Assembly: GCF_015832195.1 (NCBI RefSeq)
Contig: NC_052018.1
Coordinates: forward strand, 33,632,115-33,696,114
Origin: Motacilla alba alba
Taxonomy: Eukaryota; Chordata; Aves; Passeriformes; Motacillidae
Direction: 5' to 3'
DNA length: 64,000 nucleotides
A program made the position numbers and the translations under genes. The notes beneath the pieces were generated by a model. It worked only from the letters and a program-made list of their open reading frames with translations, was not told the DNA's origin and made no database searches. Positions within the stretch are counted from its first letter, which is position 1. Each line of letters opens with the position of its first letter. Below are positions 38,612 through 50,782 of the stretch, piece after piece.

Positions 38612-38866
38612 ATGGGGCCCATACAGTGTTTGCACACCAAAACACAAGAGGAAATTCTTTGTGTTGTAGCGCCAGTTTACATGGCAAACAGCTCAGGCCA
38701 TCTGGTGACCATATACTTTCGCTATACTGTTGACTTTCGCAATCGTGCTGAAGAATTTGAAGTGCATGCTATTCACGACGGTTTGAACTCTGTGGTGGCT
38801 CCCCATTGCAGAAGAGCCCTAGCCTCTAAAGATGTAAGAAAATGCAGTGAAGGAATGATTTCCTGA
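38612..38866 (+). CDS. Open frame with excess CpG and CGN arginine codons (unidentified)
   Basis: This is an 84-codon frame from ATG to TGA. Its middle (38670-38780) contains six CpG in about 110 bases with no rise in overall G+C, in a window where CpG is rare. Three arginines are encoded by CGC, CGC and CGT, whereas random frames here mostly use AGA. It encodes V-T-I-Y-F-R-Y-T-V-D-F-R-N-R-A-E-E-F-E-V-like sequence, which looks protein-like, but I do not recognise it. An in-frame TGA lies 27 bases upstream of the ATG. A donor-like GATGTAAGA at about 38833 would allow an exon ending there, but no good acceptor precedes it. It could equally be a conserved non-coding element or part of an unrecognised old insertion. 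Confidence 0.2.
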   Translation: MGPIQCLHTKTQEEILCVVAPVYMANSSGHLVTIYFRYTVDFRNRAEEFEVHAIHDGLNSVVAPHCRRALASKDVRKCSEGMIS

Positions 38867-40394
38867 CACTCTTGATGTGGAGCACATAGATAAGAAATTT
38901 ACCTTCACCCTCCCGCCAGCGTAGAAGAATCAATTCTTGAATTTAGAAAACTTACAAGTAGCTTAAAACTAGCAACTCTAGTGTTAAATTTTTATCATTA
39001 GGAGATCATTGTTAAATGCCTAAACAATTTATTTTGTGGCTTTTTCCCCCCTAATAATAGGAACAGGCTTTTTTCTCCTAATTGTAGGAATAAATATTGT
39101 CTCTTGCCATGGACTTGCACTACAGAAAATATATTGACCTGAAAGATTTTACCCTAATAGGCTGCAGTTGAAAACAAACAAACGCCTCTCTTTAGATTCA
39201 GCAACATCATTCCATCATTTTACTGATTTAGCGCAGAAAAAAGACATTCATATTAAAATTAAGCCCCTCTGGAAAATACCATCTGACTTTGTAGGTGGAT
39301 TCACCTTATTTTTTAATGCATATCTATACTTAAAAACTCATTTATAAATGTGTTGAATATAGATAATCAACATACACAAAAATCACATACATAAAAATCA
39401 TCCTCTTAGCATGGAAAAAAAGGAATTAAATGAAAATGTGTTTCCATTGATAATATTAAAGACAAAATTATTCCAAGAACAAAAGAACAGATAAAACTCT
39501 CGTGTCTATAAGTTGTTGACATCAATGCTGTCTCATCCATTTCTGGTTTCTCTACCAGATTCCTTAAAAAAAAATTCCTGCACATTGTGTCACTTCCCTC
39601 TTGTATCTTTGACCAGAACATCCTAGTTTCCACTTCTGACTTTCAGCTGTTCAGCTAAACAAGAGGCATTCATGCTTTCACTATTCATGCTGATGTTTCT
39701 CTTTAAAATAAAAGCATCTGAATGTCTCTGAGACTTTTCCCACTTATCAGATTTGAATGAAATTGGCTGATGGACTAGCAAAGGGACCAATAATGCAGAT
39801 GCTAATGGTGCATTCTCATCAGCTCAATTTCCCTACAAAACAACTTAAAAATTTTGATCACCTCCAAAAAGTAATTTTTGAAGGGATGTGGACTGCATAT
39901 AGAAAAGGGGAGAAAGATTCTTCATTGCTGAGTTGCAGTCAGCTTAGAATTTGATATCAGCATCCTGGGAGGACAATAGGTAAGTGTCCATCAAACTCAG
40001 ATATTTTTTGGGCCTTACTTGGGTGCAAACTGGATTACTAAACTGGAAGCTCCATTAGATTTCAATTTGATAAGAATACAGGAAGAGTGAACTATGTGTA
40101 ATATTGTCTCTTTACCTCCCTCCCTAGTTTTAGCAAGCTTTATGCTTCCAAATACAAGAGTGTTCCACCTCTTGAAAACTTACCAATTCGTAGATTGTAC
40201 CACATCTGGCCCCCAGAGACTTGTGCAGAAACTCAGGTCAGTGTGAGCTGAGGCTATTTCTTCCAGCTGTGAGAATCCTTGCAGCCTGAGCCCACACCGA
40301 CACCAGATCTCCATACACATTCATGTGTCCGTGCTTATGCACACATTCTGGAAAATGGAAAATGTCGGATTCACCAGCAGCCTAACTGGATACT

Positions 40395-40471
40395 AAAAAA
40401 AAAAACAAAAAACAAACCACCAAAAAACAAACAAACAAAAAACCAAAACCAAAACCAAACAAACAAAAATT
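40395..40471. repeat. (CAAA)n / (CCAAAA)n low-complexity tract
   Basis: A long A-rich simple repeat of mixed CAAA, CCAAAA and ACAAAC units. Similar but shorter tracts lie at 40855-40890 and 41757-41801. Confidence 0.88.
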
Positions 40472-40854
40472 GGAAGCCAGCATCAAATACAATTCAATTG
40501 AAGTAGGGAAAGTTCTGCCAAGGACCATTTGAGAGGTTAAAAGTTTTTAGCTGAACTCAGACTAGAAGTATTCCTGGTTTTGACAACACAAAAAGTGGGG
40601 AAAATAATGATCTGTTTAAATATAGCAACAATCAATCTTCATCTCTTTGAACAAGCACTATAAACTGTAGATGAAATCTTACATCTTAGCTAACCTTGGC
40701 TGACAATAATCTAATATTAACAGCAAATATTTTCTCAGTGTGTACACTCCTCTTCCTGCAGTGAATAACTTACAAGTGTTCCTACTGCTCTCTTGGAAGT
40801 AATAGGGTCAAATATTGATTAATAAATAAACCAAAATAAACATCCCTTACAAAA

Positions 40855-40890
40855 CTAACAAACAAAACCCAAACCAAACCAAAACCCAGA
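40855..40890. repeat. CCAAA-rich simple repeat
   Basis: A short run of AAC, CCAAA and CCAAAA units, of the same type as the tract at 40395. Confidence 0.75.
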
Positions 40891-41529
40891 GAAATCCACA
40901 ACCCCTCAGCTGTAAAATACGGATTTATTGGGGTGAAATATGAAAGCTGCCAGCAGTTTTACACACTGCCTCAGTGAGTTTCACAAGAAATCATGGGGGA
41001 GAACAAAGCTATTTACATGTCCTGCATCATGCTGCATTTCTAAGGGGCAGATGAACTTCAGGATGCATAATTTACTGTGGTTGAAAAATGGAATGGGTAA
41101 ACCTCTGCCTGATTCACTGATACATGAACAAAGCCACTTCAGGAGATGATCTTGCTCATATCTGAGCTGTGAGTATCACTGAAGTCCCCTCACTACAGAA
41201 GCTCAATTCTGATTTTGAGTGTTTCCTTGGTATTTCTGTAGGGCTACATGAACACAGGTGTTTTAAGACACTGTTCAGAGTTCAGGAGCCCTCTTTGTTA
41301 GCATAGCCAAAATAAAGTAGAAGGGGAGAGGGAGATTAAAAAAAAAGAAAACAGCACAGCCTTCCCCCAGCAAACAAAAAGGAAAGCCAAATGTTCCTAA
41401 GAATTCACTGCCACAACATTTCACTTAAAAATTAGAAGATGGTGGCAGACAGGAAGAAAAGCAGCAAATTAAAGAAAATAAAAACAGTACCCATGCAGTC
41501 CTTTTTTTCTCAGACAGTTATTCTGGGTT

Positions 41530-41735
41530 TCTCTTAGCACCGTGCCTGGCAAGACGCTGGCAGAGGAAGCTGCAGGGTGGTCATTGTGAGGAGAGGACAC
41601 TGCCAGCTCCAGCTGTCTCCAAATGACCCCTCACAGGGCATGGCTGAGCCCCCTAGATGAGGTGGTGACACCTGGGGGGGGTAGCATGGAAATATGGCAT
41701 TGCTCATTTGCCACTGGCAGGTGAGGTGGCTGAAC
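41530..41735. other. G+C-rich patch of unknown origin
   Basis: About 200 bases with clearly higher G+C than the flanks, including a run of 8 G ('cacctggggggggtag'). A T run and an A-rich tract follow it directly. A 67-codon minus-strand frame covers it but shows nothing familiar. It may be an old repeat insertion that I cannot assign. Confidence 0.4.
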
Positions 41736-41739
41736 AATT

Positions 41740-41801
41740 TTTTTTTTCCTAACCCTAATCAAACAAACAAAAAAAAACCCCAACAAAAAACAATAAGAAA
41801 A
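41740..41801. repeat. T run followed by A-rich CAAA tract
   Basis: A run of T is followed by 'cctaaccctaatc' and then CAAA/ACCCC-type A-rich sequence. The two telomere-like AACCCTA units are too few to call an interstitial telomere. Confidence 0.7.
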
Positions 41802-42360
41802 GCATAAGACATTGCCTATGGGAATATTGCTAAATTTTCAGTTTATTTTTTTTCCTAATGAAGCTGAGTGAAGTGTTTAGTCTTTTTTAGTGTTTCAAAA
41901 ATAATACTACTTTGGAGTATATCTTTTCACAGGCAAGGCCTTTTGAGACTAGAAATATCGCTAAAAGAAGCATTACATGGTTAGGTAAAGAAATTCCCAT
42001 ATGACACAAAATTTAGGGGTTTTTCTCTTTCTTTGTATCTTGTCTGCATTCAGTGAAAAATAATTTCTACCTACCTCCTCCCCCAGATACTCTCTTAAGA
42101 CCATACATTTTTCACTTTTCAAAATATGTAACTCCTTGGAAAATAAAGCAATATTGATACAAACTATTACAATGCTGCAGAAATTATTAGTTTTTTCATA
42201 AGCTGACTCTTTCCTGCAAATTCAATGCATAATTGCACCTAGATTTCTAATTATTGATGCTTTTAATGGAATAAAACATTGATACTGAGACCCCAGGTTC
42301 ATAGCCTACTTTTAAAATATAAAATTTATTTTCATTCTGAAGGCCCATACCTTACATTTT

Positions 42361-42412
42361 CTCCTTGATGTGCACATAAAATATTTTCTGCCTCCCTGAT
42401 GTGCGCATAAAA
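42361..42412. repeat. Two-copy imperfect direct repeat (about 31-base period)
   Basis: 'ctccttgatgtgcacataaa' at 42361-42380 recurs as 'ctccctgatgtgcgcataaa' at 42392-42411, with two differences. The spacer 'atattttctgc' separates them. The second copy has a CpG where the first has CpA, the expected direction of methylation decay if both were once identical. Confidence 0.8.
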
Positions 42413-43385
42413 CAACTACCGCAAATCGAAAAACAAAACATCCCAATGTTCATAGTCATTCCTTGTTTTTTCTGAACATGCACTGGTCCTTCAAAAAACC
42501 ACTTGAATTACATGTTCAGCTGATGGTTGAGGTGATACTGACACTTCTGTCATAAAAAAGATATTTATATATGTGACAAATTGTCTAACCAAACTGAATG
42601 GGTTGCAGTTTCTCATGTTTCTGATAGATTAAGGGATTGTTAAAGGGACACTGAAACAACAAAATGTAATATGAACTACCATAGTGTGAAGGTAGAATCC
42701 TGTGAGGACCGCAGTCTAAAAAAAATTAAAAAAAAAATCAGTCTAAAAATCAATTAAACCAGCATTAAAATCTAGGCTGGGCAGGTGTCTGAACCACTGT
42801 TTGTATTAGCTTTGAAGTTTTAATAAATTATCTATTACATGGCTTTATAAAATGAACCTTCACTTGAAATAAATTGCACACCAGCAGGGAAAAATTAGCT
42901 TAAAAGCAGAACTGCTATTTTAACCCCCACACTGATTTAGCAGTATCAGCTGGGAGAAAAACGACATTAAATTCCCTTAGAGTGAGAAGTAACTATGATG
43001 TATTCACAAAGCTGAATGTTAGCCTTTTTTATAAAAGAGTTGAGACATTAATTCATACAATTCAGTTTCAGTTTTTCTCAAATAGTTGATGTTTCTCTGA
43101 ATAAACACATGCAGATTATTAAAAACTTTTTTCGTAAACTTATCTAAAGTTGGGGATTTTTAAACTATATTTGTGTTAATGAAACAGATGGCCATCAGGC
43201 AATCAGTACAGTGCAGCTGTTTCACCAGGATGCAGAATGTAGTTAAAAGCTACAAAAAAATCAAAATTACAAATGTAGGCTCAAACAATTCCATACTTCA
43301 GACAGAGAAATGACAAAGTAACTAGCTGGTCAGTCTGAAAATGTTCCATTTATACTTTTCCATAGCAAAAAATTCAGTTTTACAA

Positions 43386-43450
43386 GTTTGGTTTTGTTTT
43401 GGTTTGGTTTTTTTCTTTCTTTTTTTTTTCCTTCTTTTTTTTTTTTATTG
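43386..43450. repeat. T-rich/polypyrimidine tract
   Basis: 'ggttttgttttggtttggtt' is followed by long T runs broken by single C, ending at 'attgcag'. It would score as a splice acceptor, but no convincing donor follows the short open stretch after it. Confidence 0.85.
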
Positions 43451-46400
43451 CAGGCAATTTTAATTATATCTTATGAGAAGAAAGAAATAATAATTTTGGA
43501 GAAAAAGCTCAAACTCCTTGTTAAGATATTTGGAGTTTTTCCTTAAATGTTACCCTGAGTCAATGTAGCACAGAAAATAGGATCCTCTCAAATCCGATAT
43601 CACACTAGGATTAAGAACTAAATTAGTACTCATTACTTATAATGGGCAAGAAAAGGAACCAACCCAGACACCCACTGCACTTTTGCTCATGCAAGGAGTG
43701 ATGAGAAGCAGTGATTTTTTTTGCATTTTCAGCTCTTCTATTTCTCTTTCCACTGTGCACTTTATTATGGTACATTATGTAAGTGTGATGGGCAAACATC
43801 TGTGCAATCTATGGAAGCAACTCAGCAGGTTCCATGGTCAAATATATCAGTACTCTTGGAGCTGTGGCAATGAATTAGCTTCAGGCTCAGCAGAGCAAGT
43901 GCCACATACGTGTCCTAAGTGCAGTGCAATACAGAATCAGATCCCTACTCCATCATACCCCTGCGGTGGAATAGTCTGTCTACAGCTTCTTAGGTAAAGA
44001 AAAGAATTTTGAATGGAAAGCTACACCCATGAGTTTTATCTGTAAACAGGGTTGTCTGCCAACAACAGCCAAACATTGATTTTTACCCAAAGTTTTCGGT
44101 CTTAGAGATTTTTTTTCTTAACAGGAGGTTTAAACATAATTACTAAGTACAATCAATGTCCCAATGCCTCCTCATCTATTCATGAAGACACAGAAGGGTA
44201 AATGAAGCAAAGTCAACTTTCACAAATCAGGGTGATTTCAGAGCAAAGCCAGTTTTCTGATTGAAAAATAAATTTTTTCAAAAAAGGGAAAACAATCTAA
44301 GAAGAAGATGTAAATTACCCTAGTCATGGAATAGCATGTCATACTGGAACAATTTAAAGGTTTGTGATACCTTCAAAAGGCCATATTTTTCTTTAAATTT
44401 TACAACATGGAAGAAGAATGTAATGTGTGTTTTTCACATATCATGGTGCCTCAAATTTGAGAATTCTTTTAAGGGAAACATTTTCCAGTAATAATGTCTT
44501 TATCTTGGGTAGCACAAAACATAAAAATCATGATAACAGGCAAATCGGACTGACTCTACAAGCAGGGGGAGCAAAGGATGTAAACTGATTGTTGAATGGT
44601 CATATTGAGATTGCAAAGGTGGACAAAGGTCTGGTTTGAGATTTATTTTGATAGAAGCTGACTGTCCATGTCCAATGTCTCACTCCAAGGCAGCACAGAA
44701 CAAAATAGGAAGGCAAATTCTTACCACATCAGCAGAAATGAGCCTGGTTTTGTGCTGCAGAACCTCCAAAATATTTTCCACCCATGGAGCAATCTAATTC
44801 CAGCTATATCTTTCATCACCATCTATGCTCAAAATCCTTGGGGGCTGACTACAAGGATTGCCACAGTCAGGATGCTTACTGAATGTGCTGGTGAAGCAAT
44901 TGTTTAATTTGCCCATTCCCTTTGACAGAAAGCATACTTCAACTGCCAGCAGCCTGTCCTGACATTCAGTGCCTATGTTTTGGAAGGCTTACTGTAAACC
45001 AGTAGCTTCAAGAGACTTCATGCCCAAAATTATAAAATATTTTTGCTAATAACTACAGCATATCAGAGTTCCTTCTCAGTGCCTTTAGCTGACTCCTAGA
45101 TCCTTCTCCTACTCCTCTCAATGTAAATTTTGTTCACAAAAATAAATCCACAAAACTATGGAGAGAAAATGGACTTTGAAGAACTTTTCCCAGGGCTTTA
45201 TGGGGGTTTGAAGATATGAATCAGAGGGATTCCTATCATCATAATTCATTATTACACTTGGCTTACCATTTTCTTTTGAAGCTTTTTTTTTTTGTTTTAC
45301 CTTCAGGATGCAGACACATCACATTGTGCTGCATTCCAGGATCAGAGCAATGTAGCATGAGTTACTGCAAAGCTTTACTTGGTCATCTTGAAAAACTGCC
45401 TTTGAGCATCTGCTGTGTGGAGGAATGTTAATGGAAGTGATTTGAAAATGAAACAAGGTACCCAGACTTTCTGAAAGGTCACAGACCTATCTGAAAATTG
45501 CAAAGTACATATATAGAATCTCAAAGTACATCTACATCTGCATAAACATAAACATTATGAACTAGTTTTCCAGGCTGACATTTTTTCTGAATGCAGAAAA
45601 ATTATTGTGATGCATGTGAGAAAGGAATGTAAGCCAAATAATTTTAGCAAATCCTATCAATATTATAGGAATGCCTGGACACAAGAGGAATTACTTCTGG
45701 TTTGGCTATGTCAGGTTATACATTACATGTAAAATGGTAATCTTTTTACTTACTGATTGAGCCAACTGACAATTTGGGCTTTTACCTTTTGCCATGATCT
45801 GTTTTATTAGTTTTATTTGTAAAGCAAGAGGATCAATTAACAAAAACATAGTAAGTAATTTTTACAAATTTACTACACTTGTGAAACTGCCATTCTGATT
45901 TTATTAACAGACACAATGTTTTGATGCTTATACATGTAGCCTCAAAATTAACTTGCCCAGCTCTGTTCTCTACTATAAGGAATATTTTGGTTATCCCTAG
46001 AAATCAAGGATGATGATCTAAAGTAGGCAGCACTGAAACTCAGAGGCAGCCCAGGAAACACCAGGTGTAACAATGAAGTTTGATGCTCCATTTTGTAAAA
46101 AAAACCCCAGATAGTAGCTGCCAAATATTTTTTATCCTTGGTGTTTCTGGGTCTCCTTGTCACTTGTAGACTTTCAGGTGTCTTGAGGATGAGGTATATT
46201 TTAGTATACTGTCAGCAGCCTCACTTACTGATGTAGAGAGTGGCCTCACAGCAGCTTGTGATTCTTGACTGCTGTCCTATTTCAGGATGCATACCTGCTA
46301 CCTATGGGAAACGTGGCTCCTCCCTAAGACTTCTGGATCATTTTCTGGGAATTCTGAACGTGTGAGATGCAAAGCTAGTGAACAAGTGAGCAGTGCATCC

Positions 46401-46586
46401 AGTACATTCTAAACAGAAATATTCATGTTACGCAAATCAACTCTATAGCACACTTGTTTGATTGTTTAGGTACCAGGCAACCTACCTGGAAACAGTTTTT
46501 CCTATGGGATACTGCACATGTGGTGCAACCCTCCACAAATACACATATTTGTAGGGTTCATCACTGTCAGTCTGGAAAAAGCTATG

Positions 46587-46627
46587 GAAGAGTTAAAGAG
46601 GAAGAGTTAAAGAAGAAGAGTTACAGG
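46587..46627. repeat. GAAGAGTTAAAGA tandem repeat, three copies
   Basis: Three near copies of gaagagttaaagaN lie head to tail; the last is broken (gaagagttacag). The period is about 14-15 bases. They lie at the end of an unremarkable 60-codon open frame and give it a Lys/Glu-rich tail. Confidence 0.75.
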
Positions 46628-46828
46628 TACTCCTGATTTTTTTTTCCAGAATTCCCCTTCCTGATACCTTTTACTGACCTAGCTCTGGGCTAGGGAATAA
46701 AGAAGAATCTGCATAAAAGAAACCTTAGAAATAATCCAGAGAAGAGGTAAACCTCCACACTGAGCTATTTTGAGGAACACAGTAGACACAAACCGAAACA
46801 TAGAAGATTCATTTTGGTTATCAAGTAA

Positions 46829-47012
46829 CACTCTTTCCCTTTAAGGGTGACCAAGTAGTGGCACAAGTGGCTTGGGGAGGTTATGGTGCTTCAAGATATT
46901 CAAAAGTCATTCAGATGTGAACCTGAGCAACCAGCTCTAGATGACTCTGCTTGACCAGGGGCTGTGGGCAGGGCATCTGGATGTTCCTGCCAATCTCAGC
47001 TGTTCTGTGACA
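46829..47012 (+). mobile_element. CR1 3'-end fragment
   Basis: About 185 bases match the last part of CR1 in the sense direction. The sequence first follows the C-terminal codons of ORF2, with residues H-K-W-L-G-E-V-M near 46860-46890 standing where the family has a W-H-x-L-P-x-E-V-V-like block. A TAG stop follows at about 46948. The short 3' untranslated region then contains 'tgcttgaccaggggctg', the counterpart of the usual 'tgcttgagcaggggg' segment. It ends in a single TTCTGTGA unit near 47010. Only the extreme 3' end is present, so this is a strongly 5'-truncated insertion. Its divergence suggests it is old. The 5' boundary is approximate. Confidence 0.85.
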
Positions 47013-48959
47013 ATGCCCCTCTACTTGCCTCTGACCTTGCCAGGCAGCTATAGTGTTTATCAACATGAGACGTATTGTTAACTAGCACTTCATGTCATCA
47101 GCACATGTAAATAAAATATTCTACCCAAATATCTGACATTAGAGGCTTTAGTGGTCTGTAGAGGGAGAATTTTCCAAAGATAACAAGAATCTTAGACTAG
47201 ATAAAACCAGTATGCAACATTTGTTTGCATTCACAACAACATCTGGGATATCCTGGTAGTCCTGACTATGAACCAGCATCAATAGGAGAAGTTTCACCTT
47301 TGACATGACTAGTGACACTCATCAAAAGAATTAAGCAATCCAATTGTCTGAAATTTAGGAAAATTTATGCTGGATTAGTGGCACAAAAATCACAAATCGA
47401 GTAATGAGATATGAAAGGTTTAAGCCCTCTGCTAAGTTCCTCAGATGAGTAAGTTTGACAGGTTTGGAGGAAACAGTGGGCAACCTCAAGGCTCTACCCA
47501 TGCCTCCTACAGTTATTCGGATACCAATATGTTAGTAAAGAGAAGAGGTACAGAGAGCAACAAATTTACTGACAACACTGAATGCAATGGGAAAGGCTAT
47601 CCACACACAGTTGCTGTTTATGATGAGAAGCTTCTTTCTGCTGTCTTTATAAATAGGATTTTTCCCTTGATATTTCATTTTGGAATAATATCAGAGATCT
47701 AATTTGTTTTGTCAGGTCTGTAATTATTTCCAGAATTTACATCACCTCCAGTTTTAACAAGCACTACCAAGATAAGCTCTAAAGTGCCCCAAACAACAGA
47801 CATATTCCCAAAATCTTAAACCTACCAGTCCTGCTTAAATCGACATGACGTCATTTTTCCAGCATATTAAACTTAACACCAGTTTGAAAATCAACACCTT
47901 GAAACCTGTCACAACAATGATGTAGAAATTGTTTCAATGATCAGAGGAAAAAACTCATTCAAGACTACTAAAAAAATAAACCAACTTTGCCTTTCCCTTC
48001 TTTTCCTAGGCTTGATGCTTCTTCAATCCCTTTCTGCTTCCTGTATTTCCATACTTAAATAAAGGTTATAAAGCGTATATCAAGTATGTAAGAATTTATT
48101 TATGAATGGTCCAAAGGGGAGAGCCAAAAAAAAGAAATGATGGGTTAATTGGGTCATATTCTCCTCAGTTTTTTATTCTAGCACAGAAGGAAAATCATTC
48201 AGTCAGCAGCATTGCATTGCAGGATTGCATGTACCAGTGACAGAGGAATCAAACCAGATGTTTCTCCACTTCTAAATAGTTTTTTTTCTGTTTTCTCTTT
48301 ATATTAAAATAACTGCTGTTCTTAACAGAGGTGTTCTTACAGAGGTGGAGACAGAAAGTCAACAGCATTCATACTTTACATCCCATTTTAAATGCTTGTT
48401 CTATTACTACCAGAGGTTTGATTTAATTAATTACATACCTTATCAATTCCCTCTGTACTTCATGGAAAAGACACAACTGCTTTTTTCTCTTATAATGTTT
48501 TCATTCAGAATCTGTAGGTCCAGTGTTATTTAGCCTAGATTCTAAGCTTTTCTATAGTGTCTGCACAAGAACTAAAGTGGTGCAAGACCTTCTATCTCTG
48601 TAACAGATGTCTAAAAATGGGAATGGGCAATTAGTTATTTTTTGGAGCTATTTGAGTTCAGATCCCAGCAGCAAGGATAAGATGGGTTGCATCTGTCTAG
48701 ATCCTGTGTAGGAATTGAGCAGTATCAGTTTTAAACAGCCACAAGAATCAAGCAGCTTCAGAACTCTTCCAGTCAGAGGAAGAGATGGAATTGGTCAGGG
48801 ATTGAACTCTTCTGTGGCTATGGAAAACAAAAGCAGGAAGGCTTGGCATCTTGACAATTTTATGATAAACTAGGTAGGGGGGAAAAGAATTTGGCAAATA
48901 ATAATGTTATTATTTTTTCAACTTGTTTTTGCTTTCCAATTAACATTATTTTTTTCTAT

Positions 48960-49040
48960 CCCCAAATTATTTTTCTATCATATCCTCTTATAACAAGAAC
49001 TCCCTCTTTCCATCTACATTCATGTAATTTAATTTATATA
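48960..49040. repeat. Diverged direct repeat, copy A (unknown family)
   Basis: This copy starts 'ccccaaattatttttctatc' and ends 'gtaatttaatttatata'. A second copy in the same orientation lies at 50711-50782. The two share long blocks, including ccccaaattatt, ttctatcatat and atttaatttatata. They differ by scattered substitutions and about 9 bases of gaps. Similarity does not clearly extend beyond these limits, except for T/C-rich sequence just upstream of both. It could be two insertions of one unknown dispersed element or an old local duplication. Confidence 0.65.
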
Positions 49041-49305
49041 TGTTATTTTTTGTTTTAATCAAACTATAATTTGGTTCATAGAATGTACTTGTGATTATTT
49101 TTGTTTCTCCCAAAAAAATAGAATCTCTATGTCTACATCAGATAAATAGATTTCTTCTTACGTAAACAAACTCCATAAAAACTTCAAAGTTTAATTGTAT
49201 TAAGATTGAAAAATATAGCAAATGTTTTTCCTAAGTTTATCTTTCAGTTTCTTCATTAACTTTGTTTCCTCTATGGTTTTAGGAAAATGTGGAAATTTTT
49301 TTTGT

Positions 49306-49325
49306 TTTAATTTTTTTTTTTTTTT
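49306..49325. repeat. T-rich run
   Basis: 'taatttttttttttttttag', a single long T run. Its downstream 'ag' gives an acceptor-like string, but no donor or conserved frame is evident. Confidence 0.85.
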
Positions 49326-50710
49326 AGAAAAGATAAAATGTGAATTCCAAGTATTAGGGAGCTTGCCATATCTTGCAATGTCTGAAAAACTGCAGTGGGA
49401 AAACCTTAGGGCTTTCTGCACTGCAACTGAGATAGAATAGACTGCAAGGACAGTGTGGATTTAAGGATTCCACTGTCAAATTTACCAATTAAGGTAGAAA
49501 TCTGCTACTACTACTTTTAATGACTTTCAGTGAGAGATTTTCAGCAGAAGATTTGCTACTTCCTGAATGTCACCATTCACATGGAATTAATAAAACAGAG
49601 CTGGAGAATTAAAGTCAATAATGAAAATGAAATACAGCATTAGTGGTCTCAGAACAGTTCATGACATGAACATTTAAAGAGAAGAACCCTCCTTATTCTT
49701 TTCCTTGAAAAGGTAAAAACTAATTCCCAGGTTTAAATCCACATTTCCTCTGAGTAGATTTCATTTCAAGCTTTACTGCAAATTCAACATAAGATTATAC
49801 AATGGTGACAAGTATGCACTTTTCTCATAAAGCTGTATAAGGGATTTGTAAAATCAGCCTGCTGATGTCACTTGCAGCCAAGACCATTTGCTTTTTGGGG
49901 CTCTGAGAAAACAGATATACCCTTTCAGTAATAATATTCCCTTCCAATAGAAAGGTGCTTACCCCAGATTGGAACAAAATTCATAAATTTGAGCTTTTCC
50001 ATGGAACGTAAATTTTCAAAATATTTTCTTTTGGGAGAACAAAATGGAATATGTAAAAAAATCCAAGCCACAAAGCCAGCTGGCTAAATACCTTAGATAG
50101 AAATCACACCAGACCATGGATTTAGCTGCTCCTGAGAGTGGGGAGCCCCGTAAACCAGCAGGGAGGCCCAGTTTGCCTGTCTGGTAGACTGGAGTCTGTC
50201 AAGGACTTCAGCGAAATTGTTGTGTTCCCGCAAGATGATTTCATTTCACTGAATTTGAATTTTCCAGGGCAAACCAATCCACCAGAACATTTGTCTCATT
50301 CTATTGTTCATGCTTTCCATAGGAATAATTTATTGCTTGTTTGTCAATGGGTTCCATACCCTTTTGCAGAATTTGTGGCTGCACTGCAGCGGGTATTTTT
50401 ATTGCTACTGGGCAACCCGACAGATACATCATCTACAGACATTGAAATGCAATGGCTCCCATAAAAATACCTCTAACAAATGAGAATGTGGTAAATTCCA
50501 TAGGTCCCCTATGTCCTGAGGTTTGTTGTTCTCTTGCCTGTGGCTGACTATGAGAAATGAACATGTAGCTCATTAAAAAAAGGATATTAAACACCAGGTA
50601 TACAGTAGGATAAAGAACATATCTTTGAGTTGAACAAATAAAAGAGGAGTGCAAAAAGTGGATCTTTCACTGCTATTAGAGCTTCTGAAAAGCTGCATTT
50701 TTGTTCCTTC

Positions 50711-50782
50711 CCCCAAATTATTCTTCTATCATATTCTAACAAAAATCCTCTCATTCTATGTTTATGTCATTTAATTTATATA
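50711..50782. repeat. Diverged direct repeat, copy B (unknown family)
   Basis: This is the partner of the copy at 48960-49040, in the same orientation and starting about 1.75 kb downstream. It begins 'ccccaaattattcttctatc' and ends 'tcatttaatttatata'. It is 9 bases shorter, mostly through loss around the middle. No coding capacity is visible in either copy. Confidence 0.65.

Larger units (their letters stand above)
38867..46828. other. Gene-free AT-rich DNA
   Basis: It holds the A-rich tracts at 40395, 40855 and 41740, the G+C patch at 41530, the two-copy repeat at 42361, the T-rich tract at 43386 and the GAAGAGTTAAAGA repeat at 46587. The frame at 43683-43997 (104 codons) shows no recognised homology. 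Confidence 0.55.

Noticed and set aside
41748..41762. Telomere-like 'cctaaccctaatc'
   Set aside because: Fewer than three units; it is part of a simple A/C-rich tract.
43425..43550. Acceptor 'tattgcag' after a long T tract, with a 30-codon open frame
   Set aside because: Lys/Ile/Leu-rich sequence typical of AT-rich DNA, with only a weak donor-like GTTAAG.
48000..48065. Acceptor 'cttcttttcctag' with a short frame ending at TAA overlapping AATAAA
   Set aside because: It looks like a miniature last exon, but the frame is only about 15 codons, and AATAAA strings are common in this DNA.
50138..50464. 108-codon plus-strand frame
   Set aside because: Composition is protein-like in places, but I recognise no family and see no splice sites at its ends. 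Kept only as a remark in the block entry.
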